From positions 62,001 to 126,000 of the forward strand of contig NZ_RWIU01000006.1 in the NCBI RefSeq assembly GCF_003944765.1: DNA of 64,000 bases, in the 5' to 3' direction. Under the pieces are notes generated by a model. It saw only the letters and a program-made list of their open reading frames with translations. It did not search any database and was not told the DNA's origin. A program made the translations under genes and the position numbers. Shown here in pieces: positions 51,927 to 61,098 of the stretch. Numbering within the stretch: the first letter of the stretch is position 1; the number at the start of each line of letters is the position of its first letter. The DNA comes from Hymenobacter perfusus. GTDB taxonomy: Bacteria > Bacteroidota > Bacteroidia > Cytophagales > Hymenobacteraceae.

Positions 51927-52103
51927 ATGAAAAAGCTCCTGTTTTGGGCCGCCTTCCTGCTGGCCGCGCTCTGGCTGGGGCGGCACCTGCTGCCGCCGGC
52001 CCTACCGGCCGCGCCCCACCTGGCGGCCGTGCCCGTCGTACGCAAGCCCGGCCACGCTCCACCCCAGCATCCCAAACGCGTCACGCTTCCGGGGAAGTGG
52101 TGA
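51927..52103 (+). CDS. Small single-pass membrane protein (58 aa)
   Basis: It starts MKKLLFWAAFLLAALWLG, a membrane helix at about 4-24, then a Pro/Ala/His-rich, basic tail ending RVTLPGKW. An exact promoter box lies 31 bases upstream. No family is recognised. The start was placed at the ATG because the promoter box sits after the next upstream start; a longer reading would include the promoter in the coding sequence. Confidence 0.6.
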   Translation: MKKLLFWAAFLLAALWLGRHLLPPALPAAPHLAAVPVVRKPGHAPPQHPKRVTLPGKW

Positions 52104-52106
52104 ACT

Positions 52107-52209
52107 GGTGATTTAGTAACTTAGTGAAATGGTGAGTTTGATGTTCGGCTTGTGCTATTGAAGCAATTTGAACATCAAACTCACCATTTCACTAAGTCAC
52201 TAAATCACC
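52107..52209. repeat. Inverted repeat, GTGATTTAGTNACT family
   Basis: 40-base arms 52107-52146 and 52170-52209 with one mismatch (39/40), starting GGTGATTTAGT. Loop of 23 bases. It ends one base before the surE stop codon. A relative with different arm length lies at 59338-59440. Confidence 0.88.
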
Positions 52210-52210
52210 G

Positions 52211-53080
52211 CTACCCTAGTCCTTCGGCAGATTCGCCGGGGGCGGGTTCGGCGCTGCCCAGGGTGGGGGCCGGTGCGGCGGGGCCGGTGGGGGTTGGGCT
52301 CAGGTCCCAGGTAGTCTGCATTTCGCGCAGGGCGGCGTGAGCGGTGAGGTCGTACTGGCAGGGCACGATGGAAATGTAGTTGTGAGCCAGCGCGTACTCG
52401 TCGGTATCCTGGCCTTTATCGAAGTTCACGAAGGAGCCGATCAGCCAGTAGTAGGGCCGCTTGTAGGGGTCGTGGCGCAGGTCGAATTCCTCCTGCCACT
52501 TGGCCCGGGCCTGGCGGCAGAGGCGCACGCCGGCAATGGGCTCGGCCGATTTTTTGGGGATGTTCACGTTCAGGGCAGTACCCTGCGGGATGCCGTGGGC
52601 CAGGGCCTGCCGGGCCAACTGCTCTACCCAGGGCTCCACGTGGGAGAAGTCGGCGTTGTGGCCGTAGTCGCAGAGGGAGAAGCCGATAGCCGGCAGTCCT
52701 TCAATGGCTGCTTCAATAGCGGCCGACATGGTACCGGAGTACAGCACGTTCACAGCGGAGTTGGAGCCGTGGTTGATGCCCGATACCACCAGATCGGGAC
52801 GCCGGTCCTTGAGGACGTGGTGCTTGGCCAGTTTCACGCAGTCGGCCGGGGTGCCGCTGCACTCGTAGGCTTCCACGCCCTCGAAAATATGACTGGCATC
52901 GAGACGCAGCGGGTGGCCGATGGTAATGGCGTGGCCCATGCCCGACTGCGGCGAGTTGGGCGCTACCACCACCACCTCGCCCAGGCGGCGCATCACGCGT
53001 ACCAGCACGGCAATACCGGGGGCCGTAATGCCGTCGTCGTTGGAAATCAGAATCAGGGGCTTGCGGGGTTCAGCAGACAC
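52211..53080 (-). CDS. surE: 5'/3'-nucleotidase SurE
   Basis: 289 residues from a GTG start at 53080 (MSAEPRKPLILISNDDG). SurE signatures: the metal-binding ISNDDGITAPG with the Asp pair, PNSPQSGMGHAIT, and SGINHGSNSAVNVLYSGTM. It removes phosphate from nucleoside monophosphates in the cytoplasm. The last 30 residues (SPTPTGPAAPAPTLG...) are a Pro/Ala-rich extension beyond the family. An upstream reading of 158 more codons has no family match and runs antisense to the lipoprotein gene at 53232. Confidence 0.94.
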   Translation of the reverse strand: MSAEPRKPLILISNDDGITAPGIAVLVRVMRRLGEVVVVAPNSPQSGMGHAITIGHPLRLDASHIFEGVEAYECSGTPADCVKLAKHHVLKDRRPDLVVSGINHGSNSAVNVLYSGTMSAAIEAAIEGLPAIGFSLCDYGHNADFSHVEPWVEQLARQALAHGIPQGTALNVNIPKKSAEPIAGVRLCRQARAKWQEEFDLRHDPYKRPYYWLIGSFVNFDKGQDTDEYALAHNYISIVPCQYDLTAHAALREMQTTWDLSPTPTGPAAPAPTLGSAEPAPGESAEGLG

Positions 53081-53231
53081 GGGCAGCAGGAAATAAAGGA
53101 GTAAAAGGAAAGCGGACGAAGGTACGGCGGGCGGCGTTGAGCGGGCCGCCACCTTCGCCCTGCTTACCCAAACGCCAACGGCCGGGCCGGGGTTTTCAAC
53201 ATCTGACGCGCGGCCTGCGTATAGCCTGCCT

Positions 53232-53930
53232 ATGCTGTTTCGTGTATTGCCTGTTGCCGTCCCCGTGATGGCCCTGCTCCTGTCCGGCCTCGCGGGCTGC
53301 GACTCGCCCACCACCACCCGCACCGCCTCCGACCCCGGCACGCCGCCCTTCACGGCCGCCAACGGCGAGTCGCCGGCCTCCCCCGGCTCGGCGGCCGTGG
53401 CCCAGCAGGGTGCCGCCGCCCTGGCCGCTTCGGGCGCACCCCTCCCCGATTCGCTGCACCTCATCAGTCCCGGCCGGGCGGGCCGGCTACGGCTGGGCAT
53501 GACGGAAAAACGCTTGAAAAACAGCGTTTCGGCCAGCTTACTTACCCGCATCACCTACCAGGACCGCGACGGCCAGATGCTACCCGCCTACGAGCTGCGC
53601 GACGCACAGACCCCCCAGGCCCCGGCCACCATCCTGCACCTCATCGGCGACTCGGCCACCGGGTTCCGGGTGCGGCGCATCCGGATTTACTCGTCCCTGT
53701 ATCGCACGGCCGAGGGTATTGGGGTCGGTTCGCCGTTCGGGGCGGCGCGGCAAAACCTCGGGCTCACGCGCATCCGTAACACGCCGGCAGGACTGGCGGC
53801 GGTGTCGGGCGAGGTGCAGCTGGCCTGGGTTATCGACCCCAATTCTTTGCCCAACAAGCCCCCGGAGCAGATCCAGTCGAGCGAGATTCCGCCGGCCTCG
53901 CGCATCACGGGCGTGCTGCTGTACAAGTAG
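53232..53930 (+). CDS. Lipoprotein of unknown function (232 aa)
   Basis: Lipobox LAGC near residue 23 gives a lipid anchor. An Ala/Pro/Thr-rich linker (to about 75) leads to a compact domain from ISPGRAGRLRLGMTEKRL onward, which shows the Gly-rich turn and strand pattern of a small periplasmic domain (ITYQDRDGQMLPAYELRD, RIRIYSSLYRTAEGIGVGSP). The segment GRLRLGM and the later GVGSPFGAARQNLG both resemble the repeated turns of the SmpA/BamE-like fold, but I am not sure. It lies alone. Confidence 0.75.
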   Translation: MLFRVLPVAVPVMALLLSGLAGCDSPTTTRTASDPGTPPFTAANGESPASPGSAAVAQQGAAALAASGAPLPDSLHLISPGRAGRLRLGMTEKRLKNSVSASLLTRITYQDRDGQMLPAYELRDAQTPQAPATILHLIGDSATGFRVRRIRIYSSLYRTAEGIGVGSPFGAARQNLGLTRIRNTPAGLAAVSGEVQLAWVIDPNSLPNKPPEQIQSSEIPPASRITGVLLYK

Positions 53931-54048
53931 CCCACACGGCGGCCCGATTGTACTCCGCCGCAAATAGTGTACTTTGGCAAACTCAGATGTATTCCGATAC
54001 ATCCGTATTGTTGCACTAAACCTTTCCGGCCCGACCCTCTGCCCGCCT

Positions 54049-54483
54049 ATGGCTCTGTTTGCAAACCGCTACCGCACCCATGATCTGGGGCTTTTACTGC
54101 TCCGCGTGGGCATTGGCGTGATGTTCACCCTGCACGGCTACCCCAAGCTGACCGGGGGCGTGGAAGCCTGGACGCAGATAGGCGGTACCATGAAGCTCGT
54201 CGGCATCAACTTCGCGCCGGCCTTCTGGGGGTTTCTGGCGGCGGCGGCCGAAGCTGTGGGGGGCCAGTTGCTGGCCATCGGGCTGTTTTTTCGGGTGGCC
54301 TGCGTGTTTCTGCTGGGTACGATGATAATGGCTACCATCATGCACCTGAGCAGCGGCGACAACTTCAACGCCTACTCCCACGCCCTGGAATCGGCTATTC
54401 TGTTCCTAAGCTTGGCGTTTATCGGGCCCGGCCGCTACAGCGTAGACCAATTGCTGTTTCCAGCCCCGCGTCGGTTGTACTAG
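54049..54483 (+). CDS. DoxX-family membrane protein
   Basis: 144 residues from the ATG at 54049. Four membrane helices and the family's opening (LGLLLLRVGIGVMFTLHGYPKLTGG) are clear, with the later NAYSHALESAILFLSLAFIGPG. DoxX proteins sit in the inner membrane and are linked with quinone or thiol redox chemistry. A TTG and TACTTTG pair near 53948-53976 resembles a promoter. Role otherwise unknown. Confidence 0.88.
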   Translation: MALFANRYRTHDLGLLLLRVGIGVMFTLHGYPKLTGGVEAWTQIGGTMKLVGINFAPAFWGFLAAAAEAVGGQLLAIGLFFRVACVFLLGTMIMATIMHLSSGDNFNAYSHALESAILFLSLAFIGPGRYSVDQLLFPAPRRLY

Positions 54484-54598
54484 CTCTCGTTCCGACTTCC
54501 GTGAAAGTCATTTCGTGCCCGGCGCGGAGTGACTTTTCTTTTTGCGCGCCACCTTCGGGGCTAATTTGTGTCTTTGCGGCCCTACCACGCCAGTTTCT

Positions 54599-56332
54599 AT
54601 GCTTCCTGCTGTCCTCTCTGCTCTGCTGCTTGCTTCCGCCCCTGCTCCGGCTCTCGACTGGCGCACACCCTTCGAGAAAGGCAACGGCAATACCACCACC
54701 ACCCACGCCGAATGCATCAGTTACTACCAGCAGCTGGACGCGGCCTACCCCGAAATTCAGCTGCGCGAGGTGGGCCAGACCGACAGCGGCCGGCCGCTGC
54801 ACGAGGTGGTCGTATCACTGGACGGGGATTTTGAGCCGGCTTCCGTGCGGGCGAAGAACCGGCGCGTGGTGTTCATCCAGAACGGGATTCATCCCGGGGA
54901 GCCGGAGGGCATTGATGCGAGCATGATGCTGGCCCGGGACTACGTACAGAAAAAAGAGCTACGTCGGCAGCTGGCTGATATGGTGCTGGTCATCATCCCG
55001 ATTTACAACGTGGATGGCTCCCTGAATCGTAACTCCACCACTCGCACTAACCAGAACGGGCCGGAAAGCTACGGCTTCCGGGGCAACGCCCGCAACCTTG
55101 ATCTGAACCGGGACTACATCAAGCAGGACTCGCGCAATGCCCGTGCCTTCGCCCAGCTGTTTCAGCGCTGGCAGCCCGAGGTGTACGTGGACACCCACAC
55201 CTCCAACGGGGCCGACTATCAGTACACCATGACGCTGATTGCCACTCAGAAGGACAAGCTGCACCCGGCCCTGAGCCAGTACATGCAGCAGCGCCTGCTC
55301 CCGGCCCTCTACGGCGGCATGGACAAGAAGAAGTGGTATCTGACGCCCTACGTGGATTTTGAGGGCCGCACACCCGACGCCCGGGGCCTGGTGGGTTTCC
55401 TGGAAACGCCCCGCTATTCCACTGGCTACACCACCCTGTTTAACACCATCGGCTTCGTGACGGAAACGCACATGCTGAAGGCCTACACGCCCCGCGTACG
55501 CGCCACCTACGATTTCCTGGACCTACTGATCCGGCAGGTGCATCAGGACGGCGCGGCCCTGGCCCAGGCCCGCGCCACGGCCACGCAACAGACCCGCGAG
55601 CAGCAACGGTTTGTCCTCGGCTGGCAGCTGGATACCACCCGGGCCGAGCGGTTCACGTTCCGGGGCTTCGCGGGCAAAACCAAGCCGAGCGACGTGAGCG
55701 GCCTGCCCCGCCTCTACTACGACCGGCAGGCCCCCTACACCAAATCCATTCCGTATTACAACACGTTCCGGCCCACCACCACCGTGCAGCGGCCCCGCGC
55801 CTACGTGGTGCCCCAGGCCTGGGGCGAAGTGGTGGAACGTTTGCGCCTCTCGGGCGTGCAGATGCGCCCGCTCTCCGCCGATACCGTCATCAACGGCGAA
55901 TCGTACTACATCCAGGATTACAAAACCGCTCCCAGGCCCTACGAGGGCCACTACCTACACTCCCAGGTGCAGGTGCGCCCGGTGCAGCAGCCCCGCTCCT
56001 TCCTGCGCGGCGACTACCTGATTTCCCTCGACCAGCCGGCGGCCCGCTACCTCATCGAAACGCTGGAACCCCAGGCCACTGACTCCTTTTTCGCCTGGGG
56101 CTTCTTCGATAGTGTTCTGCAGCAGAAGGAGCACTTTTCCGATTACGTGTTCGAGGATATAGCTGCCGATCTGCTGCGCCGTAAGCCGGAGTTACGTGCC
56201 CAGTTGGAGGAAAAGAAGAAGCAAGACCCGGCCTTTGCCGCCAGCGCCGCTGCCCAGCTCGATTGGGTTTACCGCCAGTCCGACCACTACGAAACCTCCC
56301 ACCTGCGCTATCCGGTGCTGCGAGTGCTGTAA
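54599..56332 (+). CDS. M14-family zinc carboxypeptidase
   Basis: 577 residues from the ATG at 54599 with a short signal peptide (about 1-18). The zinc motif is HPGEPE (His and Glu ligands, about residues 99-104) with the third ligand in VDTHTSNG about 100 residues later. NARNLDLNRD and PIYNVDGS are typical of the M14 family. The last 200 residues form extra domains without a name. It would remove C-terminal residues from peptides in the periplasm. Confidence 0.92.
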   Translation: MLPAVLSALLLASAPAPALDWRTPFEKGNGNTTTTHAECISYYQQLDAAYPEIQLREVGQTDSGRPLHEVVVSLDGDFEPASVRAKNRRVVFIQNGIHPGEPEGIDASMMLARDYVQKKELRRQLADMVLVIIPIYNVDGSLNRNSTTRTNQNGPESYGFRGNARNLDLNRDYIKQDSRNARAFAQLFQRWQPEVYVDTHTSNGADYQYTMTLIATQKDKLHPALSQYMQQRLLPALYGGMDKKKWYLTPYVDFEGRTPDARGLVGFLETPRYSTGYTTLFNTIGFVTETHMLKAYTPRVRATYDFLDLLIRQVHQDGAALAQARATATQQTREQQRFVLGWQLDTTRAERFTFRGFAGKTKPSDVSGLPRLYYDRQAPYTKSIPYYNTFRPTTTVQRPRAYVVPQAWGEVVERLRLSGVQMRPLSADTVINGESYYIQDYKTAPRPYEGHYLHSQVQVRPVQQPRSFLRGDYLISLDQPAARYLIETLEPQATDSFFAWGFFDSVLQQKEHFSDYVFEDIAADLLRRKPELRAQLEEKKKQDPAFAASAAAQLDWVYRQSDHYETSHLRYPVLRVL

Positions 56333-56349
56333 GTAGTCTTTACTGCCGT

Positions 56350-56380
56350 ACGTCATTTCCCGGCAGGCTCCGAATGACGT
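56350..56380. repeat. Short hairpin, worn GTCATTCCGA family
   Basis: ACGTCATTTC (56350-56359) faces GAATGACGT (56372-56380). The loop CCGGCAGGCTCC differs from the better copies at 35442 and 61099. It may serve as terminator for the converging genes. Confidence 0.6.
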
Positions 56381-56392
56381 GCCTTTTTACAG

Positions 56393-57193
56393 CTATTTAC
56401 CCTTACCACTCAGCGAGTTGGCATAGTTCACAAGATAGGCCAGTTCGCGGGCGTCGGTGTAGCTGAGCTTGTTGTCTTTGGCGTATTGCTCCAGCTGGCG
56501 GGAATTGCCGTGGAAGTAAGCCAGCAGGTCTTTTTTAGGGTTTCGCAGGCTGATGACGTTGCCATTGGGTAAACCCAGGTAGAAATTATCCTTGACGTCG
56601 GTGTAATACCCCACGGTGCGACCGGCTCCACTGTAGCCGTAACCGCCGTAGCCATAGGGTCCGGTGACCGTAACGGGCCGCTGCACCAGCCCTTCGCGCC
56701 GCAACAGAATGATGGGGCCGTTGCTGAGCTGCTCGAAGAAGCCGGGAGCCCGAAAGTCGCTGTAGTCGTTATCCCGGTTCCAGCGGTAGGTCCGGAACAC
56801 GCGTACCAGCTCCGTATCGGGCCGCTCGCGGCGGCGAGGCACGGGCTGGGTATACAGCGGATTGCCATAGTAGTAGCCCTGCCGCATGGCGTAAAAATCG
56901 TCGTAGTAAAACCGTTCCCGGCTCTGGTCATATTGCTCGCCCTGCACCGCGAAGCTCTGCACGCTCACGGCCGGCAGGGTGCGCACGGTGTTATCGGCCA
57001 GCTCCATGAGCAGCGTTTCCTCGGTCCGGTGGAGCTGCACGGGGCCAGTGAGCGTGTCACCGGTAGTGAGTAGCACGGTGGCCCGGTTGAACTGCTGGGT
57101 GAAGCCCTGCCCACCGCGCTGGGCCTGGGCCGCTGGTGAACCAAGACCCAGCAATCCAACCACAAGCACTCTGAAAGACCAGTTATGTTTCAT
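56393..57193 (-). CDS. Secreted protein of unknown function (266 aa)
   Basis: From the ATG at 57193 with a signal peptide (about 1-24, ending AQAQR). After a beta-rich part (LLTTGDTLTGPVQLHRTEET) comes a Tyr/Gly/Arg-rich stretch (YYYGNPLYTQPVPRRRERP, then GPYGYGGYGYSG) and a C-terminal helix (QLEQYAKDNKLSYTDAREL). No family is recognised. The Tyr/Gly repeats suggest a surface or aggregation-prone segment. The cupin gene starts 45 bases upstream on the same strand. Confidence 0.75.
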   Translation of the reverse strand: MKHNWSFRVLVVGLLGLGSPAAQAQRGGQGFTQQFNRATVLLTTGDTLTGPVQLHRTEETLLMELADNTVRTLPAVSVQSFAVQGEQYDQSRERFYYDDFYAMRQGYYYGNPLYTQPVPRRRERPDTELVRVFRTYRWNRDNDYSDFRAPGFFEQLSNGPIILLRREGLVQRPVTVTGPYGYGGYGYSGAGRTVGYYTDVKDNFYLGLPNGNVISLRNPKKDLLAYFHGNSRQLEQYAKDNKLSYTDARELAYLVNYANSLSGKGK

Positions 57194-57237
57194 GTGAGGG
57201 AAGGTATATATCTGTTCCGACATTCCCCCGCTCCGCA

Positions 57238-57795
57238 TCAGTCCGGCGTTAGTTGTGGTCCAACAAACCGCGTTCCGTGCTTTTCAGCTAATGCTTTCCG
57301 ATTTTCCAGGCCTTGATCGGGCAGTTGGCTCACCAACCGAAAATACTCCTCCATGGAGCCGGCCGGCTGGTGCATCACGATAAGACGAGCCGGACCTTCG
57401 CTCGTTTTCACAAAAGCATGCACCATTTCCCGGGGAACGAACAGGGAGTCGCCGGCTCGCAGGCGCAACATCTCGGTTCCGGCCTGGAACTTGAACTCGC
57501 CTTCCACCACGTAAAACCACTCGTCGAGGTCAGTGTGCAAATGCAGCGCCGGGCCGATTTTAGCGCGCCGCAGCGTATCGAAAATCACGCATCGGCCCTC
57601 ATTATCCCGCCCCGATACCTTCACGGTAAACGTAGCATCCAGAAACTCAAAGGGCTGGCCTGACCGGTCCTGGCCCGCCCGCACTAACACACTTTTCTTT
57701 GGCAAAGAGCCCGTTGCCCCCAGTGCGGGCAGGGTATAGGCTAAGGCTGGCGCAGCCAAAGACAGCTGCAAAAAAGACCGGCGTTGCATGGGCAT
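57238..57795 (-). CDS. Cupin-domain protein with Tat-type signal
   Basis: 185 residues. The N-terminus MPMQRRSFLQLSLAAPALA has the twin-arginine RRSFLQ motif and a hydrophobic core, suggesting folded export by Tat. The cupin barrel (about 60-150) has HLHTDLDEWFYVVEGE as the metal site and PREMVHAF as the second. A small-molecule or metal-bound enzyme is expected. ATGs at 57795 and 57789 are both possible starts; both keep the RR. It is followed 45 bases later by the unknown secreted gene. Confidence 0.85.
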   Translation of the reverse strand: MPMQRRSFLQLSLAAPALAYTLPALGATGSLPKKSVLVRAGQDRSGQPFEFLDATFTVKVSGRDNEGRCVIFDTLRRAKIGPALHLHTDLDEWFYVVEGEFKFQAGTEMLRLRAGDSLFVPREMVHAFVKTSEGPARLIVMHQPAGSMEEYFRLVSQLPDQGLENRKALAEKHGTRFVGPQLTPD

Positions 57796-57920
57796 AACAT
57801 GTTAGGCGAGATTGAATTTACATTTTACTACACTGGTATTCAATCAATTCACCCAATCATGTGATACCGCACTCCCGGTTTTTGCCCTACTTACCGGCAC
57901 TACCAAAAGCGTAAAAACAG

Positions 57921-57954
57921 GAACGTCCGCAGCCGGTTAGGGCCACGGACGTTC
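57921..57954 (-). terminator. Hairpin downstream of ribBA
   Basis: GAACGTCCG (57921-57929) pairs with CGGACGTTC (57946-57954) around a 16-base loop. T-rich sequence follows on the minus strand (TTTTTACG), as expected for a terminator of ribBA. Confidence 0.7.
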
Positions 57955-57979
57955 TTGTAGGGTAACAGCCGGACGCGGA

Positions 57980-59224
57980 TTACTCCGCTGTAGCCGCCTC
58001 AGTATCGGGGTGCGGGGTGCGGTCCTTGTGCAGGATGGTGTGGCCCAGCTTGTCGCGCTTGGTGGTCAGGTACCGTTCGTTGTGCTCGTTAGGCTCCACC
58101 TCAATGGCTACCGATTCCACGATTTCCAGGCCGTAGCCCATCAGACCGGTACGCTTGCGGGGGTTGTTGGAGAGCAGGCGCATTTGGCTGATGCCCAGGT
58201 CGCGCAAGATTTGAGCACCCACGCCGTAGTCACGCTCATCCATGCCGAAGCCCAGCTCCAGGTTGGCTTCCACGGTGTCGCGGCCTTGCTCCTGCAGCTT
58301 ATAGGCGCGCAGCTTGTTGAGCAGCCCGATGCCGCGGCCTTCCTGGTTCATGTACACGATTACGCCGCGGCCTTCGCGCTCAATCTGCTGCATGGCCCGG
58401 TGCAGCTGGGGGCCACAGTCGCAGCGGCAGCTACCGAAGATGTCGCCCGTCACGCAGGAGCTATGCACGCGCACCAGCACCGGCTCGGGGCCCGAAATAT
58501 CGCCTTTTACCAAAGCGAGGTGCTGGGCGTTGGTGGTGCGCTGGGTGTAGGCAATCAGGTCGAAGTCGCCGTAGTCGGTAGGCAGCTTCACCGAAATTTC
58601 GCGGTTGATGAGGCTTTCCTTGTCGAGGCGGTACTTGATCAGGTCCTGCACCGAAATCAGCTTCAGGTTCCACTTATCGGCAATTTCGCGCAGCTCGGGC
58701 AGGCGGGCCATTTCGCCGTCTTCCTTCAGGATTTCCACCAGCACGCCGGCCGGCTCAAACCCCGCGAGGCGGGAAAGGTCGATGGCGGCTTCGGTGTGGC
58801 CGGCGCGGCGCAGCACGCCTTCTTTGCGGGCCTTCAGCGGGAAGATGTGGCCGGGCTTGCCCAGTTCCTCCGGCTTGGTGTCGGGGTCGATGAGGGCCAG
58901 AATGGTTTTGCTACGGTCGGAGGCCGAAATGCCGGTGGTCACGCCGTTTTTCAGCAAATCGATGCTCACGGTGAAGGGCGTGGAGTGCAGGGCCGTGTTG
59001 CGGCCCACCATCAGCTCCAGGCCCAGCTCTTCGCAGCGCTGCTCGATGAGCGGGGCGCACACGAGGCCACGGCCGTGGGTGGCCATAAAGTTGATGACCT
59101 CGGGGGTGGCGCAACGGGCGGCGCAGATAAAGTCGCCTTCGTTTTCACGGTCTTCGTCGTCAACGACTACTACGACTTTGCCGGCGCGGATATCGGCAAT
59201 GGCGTCTTCAATGGAATCCAGCAT
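57980..59224 (-). CDS. ribBA: Bifunctional DHBP synthase / GTP cyclohydrolase II (riboflavin biosynthesis)
   Basis: 414 residues. The N-terminal DHBP synthase has DDEDRENEGDF and HTEAAIDL; the C-terminal GTP cyclohydrolase II has the zinc CRCDCGPQLHRAM with three Cys and EGRGIGLL. Together they make the two precursors of riboflavin from ribulose 5-phosphate and GTP. The length is normal. The start MLDSIEDAIADIRAGKVV fits the family. Only this riboflavin gene is in the window. Confidence 0.97.
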   Translation of the reverse strand: MLDSIEDAIADIRAGKVVVVVDDEDRENEGDFICAARCATPEVINFMATHGRGLVCAPLIEQRCEELGLELMVGRNTALHSTPFTVSIDLLKNGVTTGISASDRSKTILALIDPDTKPEELGKPGHIFPLKARKEGVLRRAGHTEAAIDLSRLAGFEPAGVLVEILKEDGEMARLPELREIADKWNLKLISVQDLIKYRLDKESLINREISVKLPTDYGDFDLIAYTQRTTNAQHLALVKGDISGPEPVLVRVHSSCVTGDIFGSCRCDCGPQLHRAMQQIEREGRGVIVYMNQEGRGIGLLNKLRAYKLQEQGRDTVEANLELGFGMDERDYGVGAQILRDLGISQMRLLSNNPRKRTGLMGYGLEIVESVAIEVEPNEHNERYLTTKRDKLGHTILHKDRTPHPDTEAATAE

Positions 59225-59337
59225 GGAGCGCGGACTAAACGGATGGAGTGTGAAGGGCGCGGATTTCGGATTTCCTGGGCAGGAATCCGCGCCGGAGTGC
59301 CGCTACAACCAGCAGCAGCGCCGCGAAGTTACGAAGT

Positions 59338-59440
59338 GTGATTTAGCGACTGAGTGATTTAGTGAGTTAAGCCCTGGTTTGGCAGCTGACATTCACTCGT
59401 CCGACGGATAATTCACTACATCACTCAGTCGCTAAATCAC
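59338..59440. repeat. Inverted repeat, GTGATTTAGCGACT family
   Basis: 32-base arms 59338-59369 and 59409-59440 with two mismatches, starting GTGATTTAGCGACTGAGTGA. It shares its core with the element at 52107-52209. It lies between the proC 3' end and the ribBA 5' end, both on the minus strand, and ends 3 bases before the proC stop. Confidence 0.85.
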
Positions 59441-59443
59441 CAC

Positions 59444-60256
59444 TTACTCCTTTGCCAGCTCGGTGGCGCGGTGCTGGGCGGCTTTGATGCCGGCCGTGAG
59501 GGTTTCGGCCAGGCCGCCGGCGCGGAATTCGCGTAGGGCGGCTTCGGTGGTGCCGCCTTTGGAGGCCACGGCGGCAATGAGCTCGTCGGGGCTTTTGTCG
59601 GAGGTATTGAGCAGGTGGTAGGCGCCCAGCATGGTCTGCTTCACCAGCAGCCCGGCCACCGACTCCGAGAAGCCCAGCTCCTGCCCGGCCCGCATCATGG
59701 CCTGCACGATGTAGTAGAAATAGGCCGGGCCGCTCCCGCTCACGGCCGTCACGGCGTCGAGCAGGCTCTCATCTTCCAGAAAAATAGAGCGTCCGGTGGC
59801 GTTGAGCAGGTTCTCGACCTGGTGCAGGCGGCTGCGCTCCACTTCCGGCGAGGCCGAAAACCCGGTGATGCCCATGCCCAGCAGCGCCGGCGTGTTGGGC
59901 ATGGCCCGCAGCACCTGCCTGTGCGCCAGTTCGCGCTGCAGCCGGGCAATGGGAATGCCAGCCATGATGGACACCACCACCTGTCCGGGTTGCAGCACGG
60001 CCCGCAGCCCCTCGGCTATCTTACTAAAATCCTGGGGCTTCACGGCCACGAACACCACGTCGTAGTCGCCCACGGCGGGGCTGAGCTCGGCCACGGGCAG
60101 GCCCGGGTGCGCGGCGGTGAGGCGCTGGCAGTGGTCGGGGTGGCGGCCCAGCAGCAGCAGGTCGGGGCGCCCGACGAGGTTGTAGTGCAGAAAGGATTTA
60201 GCGAAGGCCATACCCATATTTCCGCAGCCCAGAATGGCAATGCGCAATGATTTCAT
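59444..60256 (-). CDS. proC: Pyrroline-5-carboxylate reductase
   Basis: 270 residues. The Rossmann start is LGCGNMGMAFAKSF, then RAMPNTPALLGMGITGF and the catalytic SGSGPAYFYYIVQAMMRAG near residues 170-188, with the conserved tail end KGGTTEAALREF. It makes proline from pyrroline-5-carboxylate with NAD(P)H. The length is normal. No proA or proB is nearby. Confidence 0.96.
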   Translation of the reverse strand: MKSLRIAILGCGNMGMAFAKSFLHYNLVGRPDLLLLGRHPDHCQRLTAAHPGLPVAELSPAVGDYDVVFVAVKPQDFSKIAEGLRAVLQPGQVVVSIMAGIPIARLQRELAHRQVLRAMPNTPALLGMGITGFSASPEVERSRLHQVENLLNATGRSIFLEDESLLDAVTAVSGSGPAYFYYIVQAMMRAGQELGFSESVAGLLVKQTMLGAYHLLNTSDKSPDELIAAVASKGGTTEAALREFRAGGLAETLTAGIKAAQHRATELAKE

Positions 60257-60453
60257 AGAAGCAGCGGCTACCCGGAAAATCCCCCGGCGGCCGGCCCAAC
60301 ATAAGCAGGAAAGCCGGAAAACCGGTGCGTACCCGGCTGGCTTTCTCCGCTGCCCAACGGCAGCAGGCTGCCGATGAAAGCGTGGTTCAGGCCGACTGCT
60401 AGAATTTTTACCTATATATTTCCCGTCGAATATTCATCCTTTCCCTAACTACC

Positions 60454-61077
60454 ATGAAAACATTCGTCACTGTGCTGCTGGGTGCCGCGCTACTTACCGG
60501 CTGCGAGCAGGCCCAGAAAGCCAAAGAATCGTACTCGGCCCTCTCGAAGCTGAAAGATGCAGGCGAGAAAATGGAGGCCAACATGGACGCAGCCAAGACC
60601 CAGCGCGAGGAGCGCGTGAAGCGCGGCGACACTTTGTCGTTGCCTTACAAGGAGTTGCAGGCGTTTCTACCCACGGAACTAAGCGGCTACACAGCGGCCA
60701 ACCCCACCGGCCAGTCGATGAAAATGAGCGGCATTGCCTTCTCCACCGCCGGCCGCGACTTCACTAAGGACAGCGTAACGGTGAAAACCGAGCTGATTGA
60801 CTACAACGGTGCCAACCAGCTCTACCAGGGCGCGTCGGCCATGCTGGGCCTGGGCATGGAAAGCGAAGACGACGAGCAAATCACTAAATCCACCACGTTG
60901 GGCGTTGATGGGGCCTCAGGCATGGCCACCTACCGCAAAAAAGACCGTCAGGCCGAGCTGATGCTGGCCGTCGGCAACCGGTTCCTGATCAAAGTTTCCG
61001 CCGACAAACAGCCCGATATGGAGCTGGTGGAATCGGTAGCCAAGCAGATGCAGCTGGAGAAACTGGCGGAGATGTAA
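60454..61077 (+). CDS. Lipoprotein of unknown function (207 aa)
   Basis: Lipobox LTGC gives a lipid anchor at about residue 17. An N-terminal Lys/Glu/Ala-rich coiled-coil-like stretch (QAQKAKESYSALSKLKDAG) leads to a beta-rich domain with YKELQAFLPTELSGYTA and DSVTVKTELIDYNGANQLY and a C-terminal helix. I do not recognise a named family. It stands alone and is followed by a long palindrome. Confidence 0.75.
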   Translation: MKTFVTVLLGAALLTGCEQAQKAKESYSALSKLKDAGEKMEANMDAAKTQREERVKRGDTLSLPYKELQAFLPTELSGYTAANPTGQSMKMSGIAFSTAGRDFTKDSVTVKTELIDYNGANQLYQGASAMLGLGMESEDDEQITKSTTLGVDGASGMATYRKKDRQAELMLAVGNRFLIKVSADKQPDMELVESVAKQMQLEKLAEM

Positions 61078-61098
61078 GGCTGAAAGTATAGTAGCAAA

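Noticed and set aside
53081..53554. Longer surE reading of 447 codons beginning at 53554
   Set aside because: The added 158 codons have no likeness to SurE, are antisense to a good lipoprotein gene, and the family's normal start lies at the GTG at 53080.
58010..59341. A 443-codon open frame on the plus strand opposite ribBA
   Set aside because: It is an antisense shadow of a well-conserved GC-rich gene; composition is of the reversed-codon type and no domain is seen. Similar long shadows oppose the M61, M1, ligA and glycosyltransferase genes.
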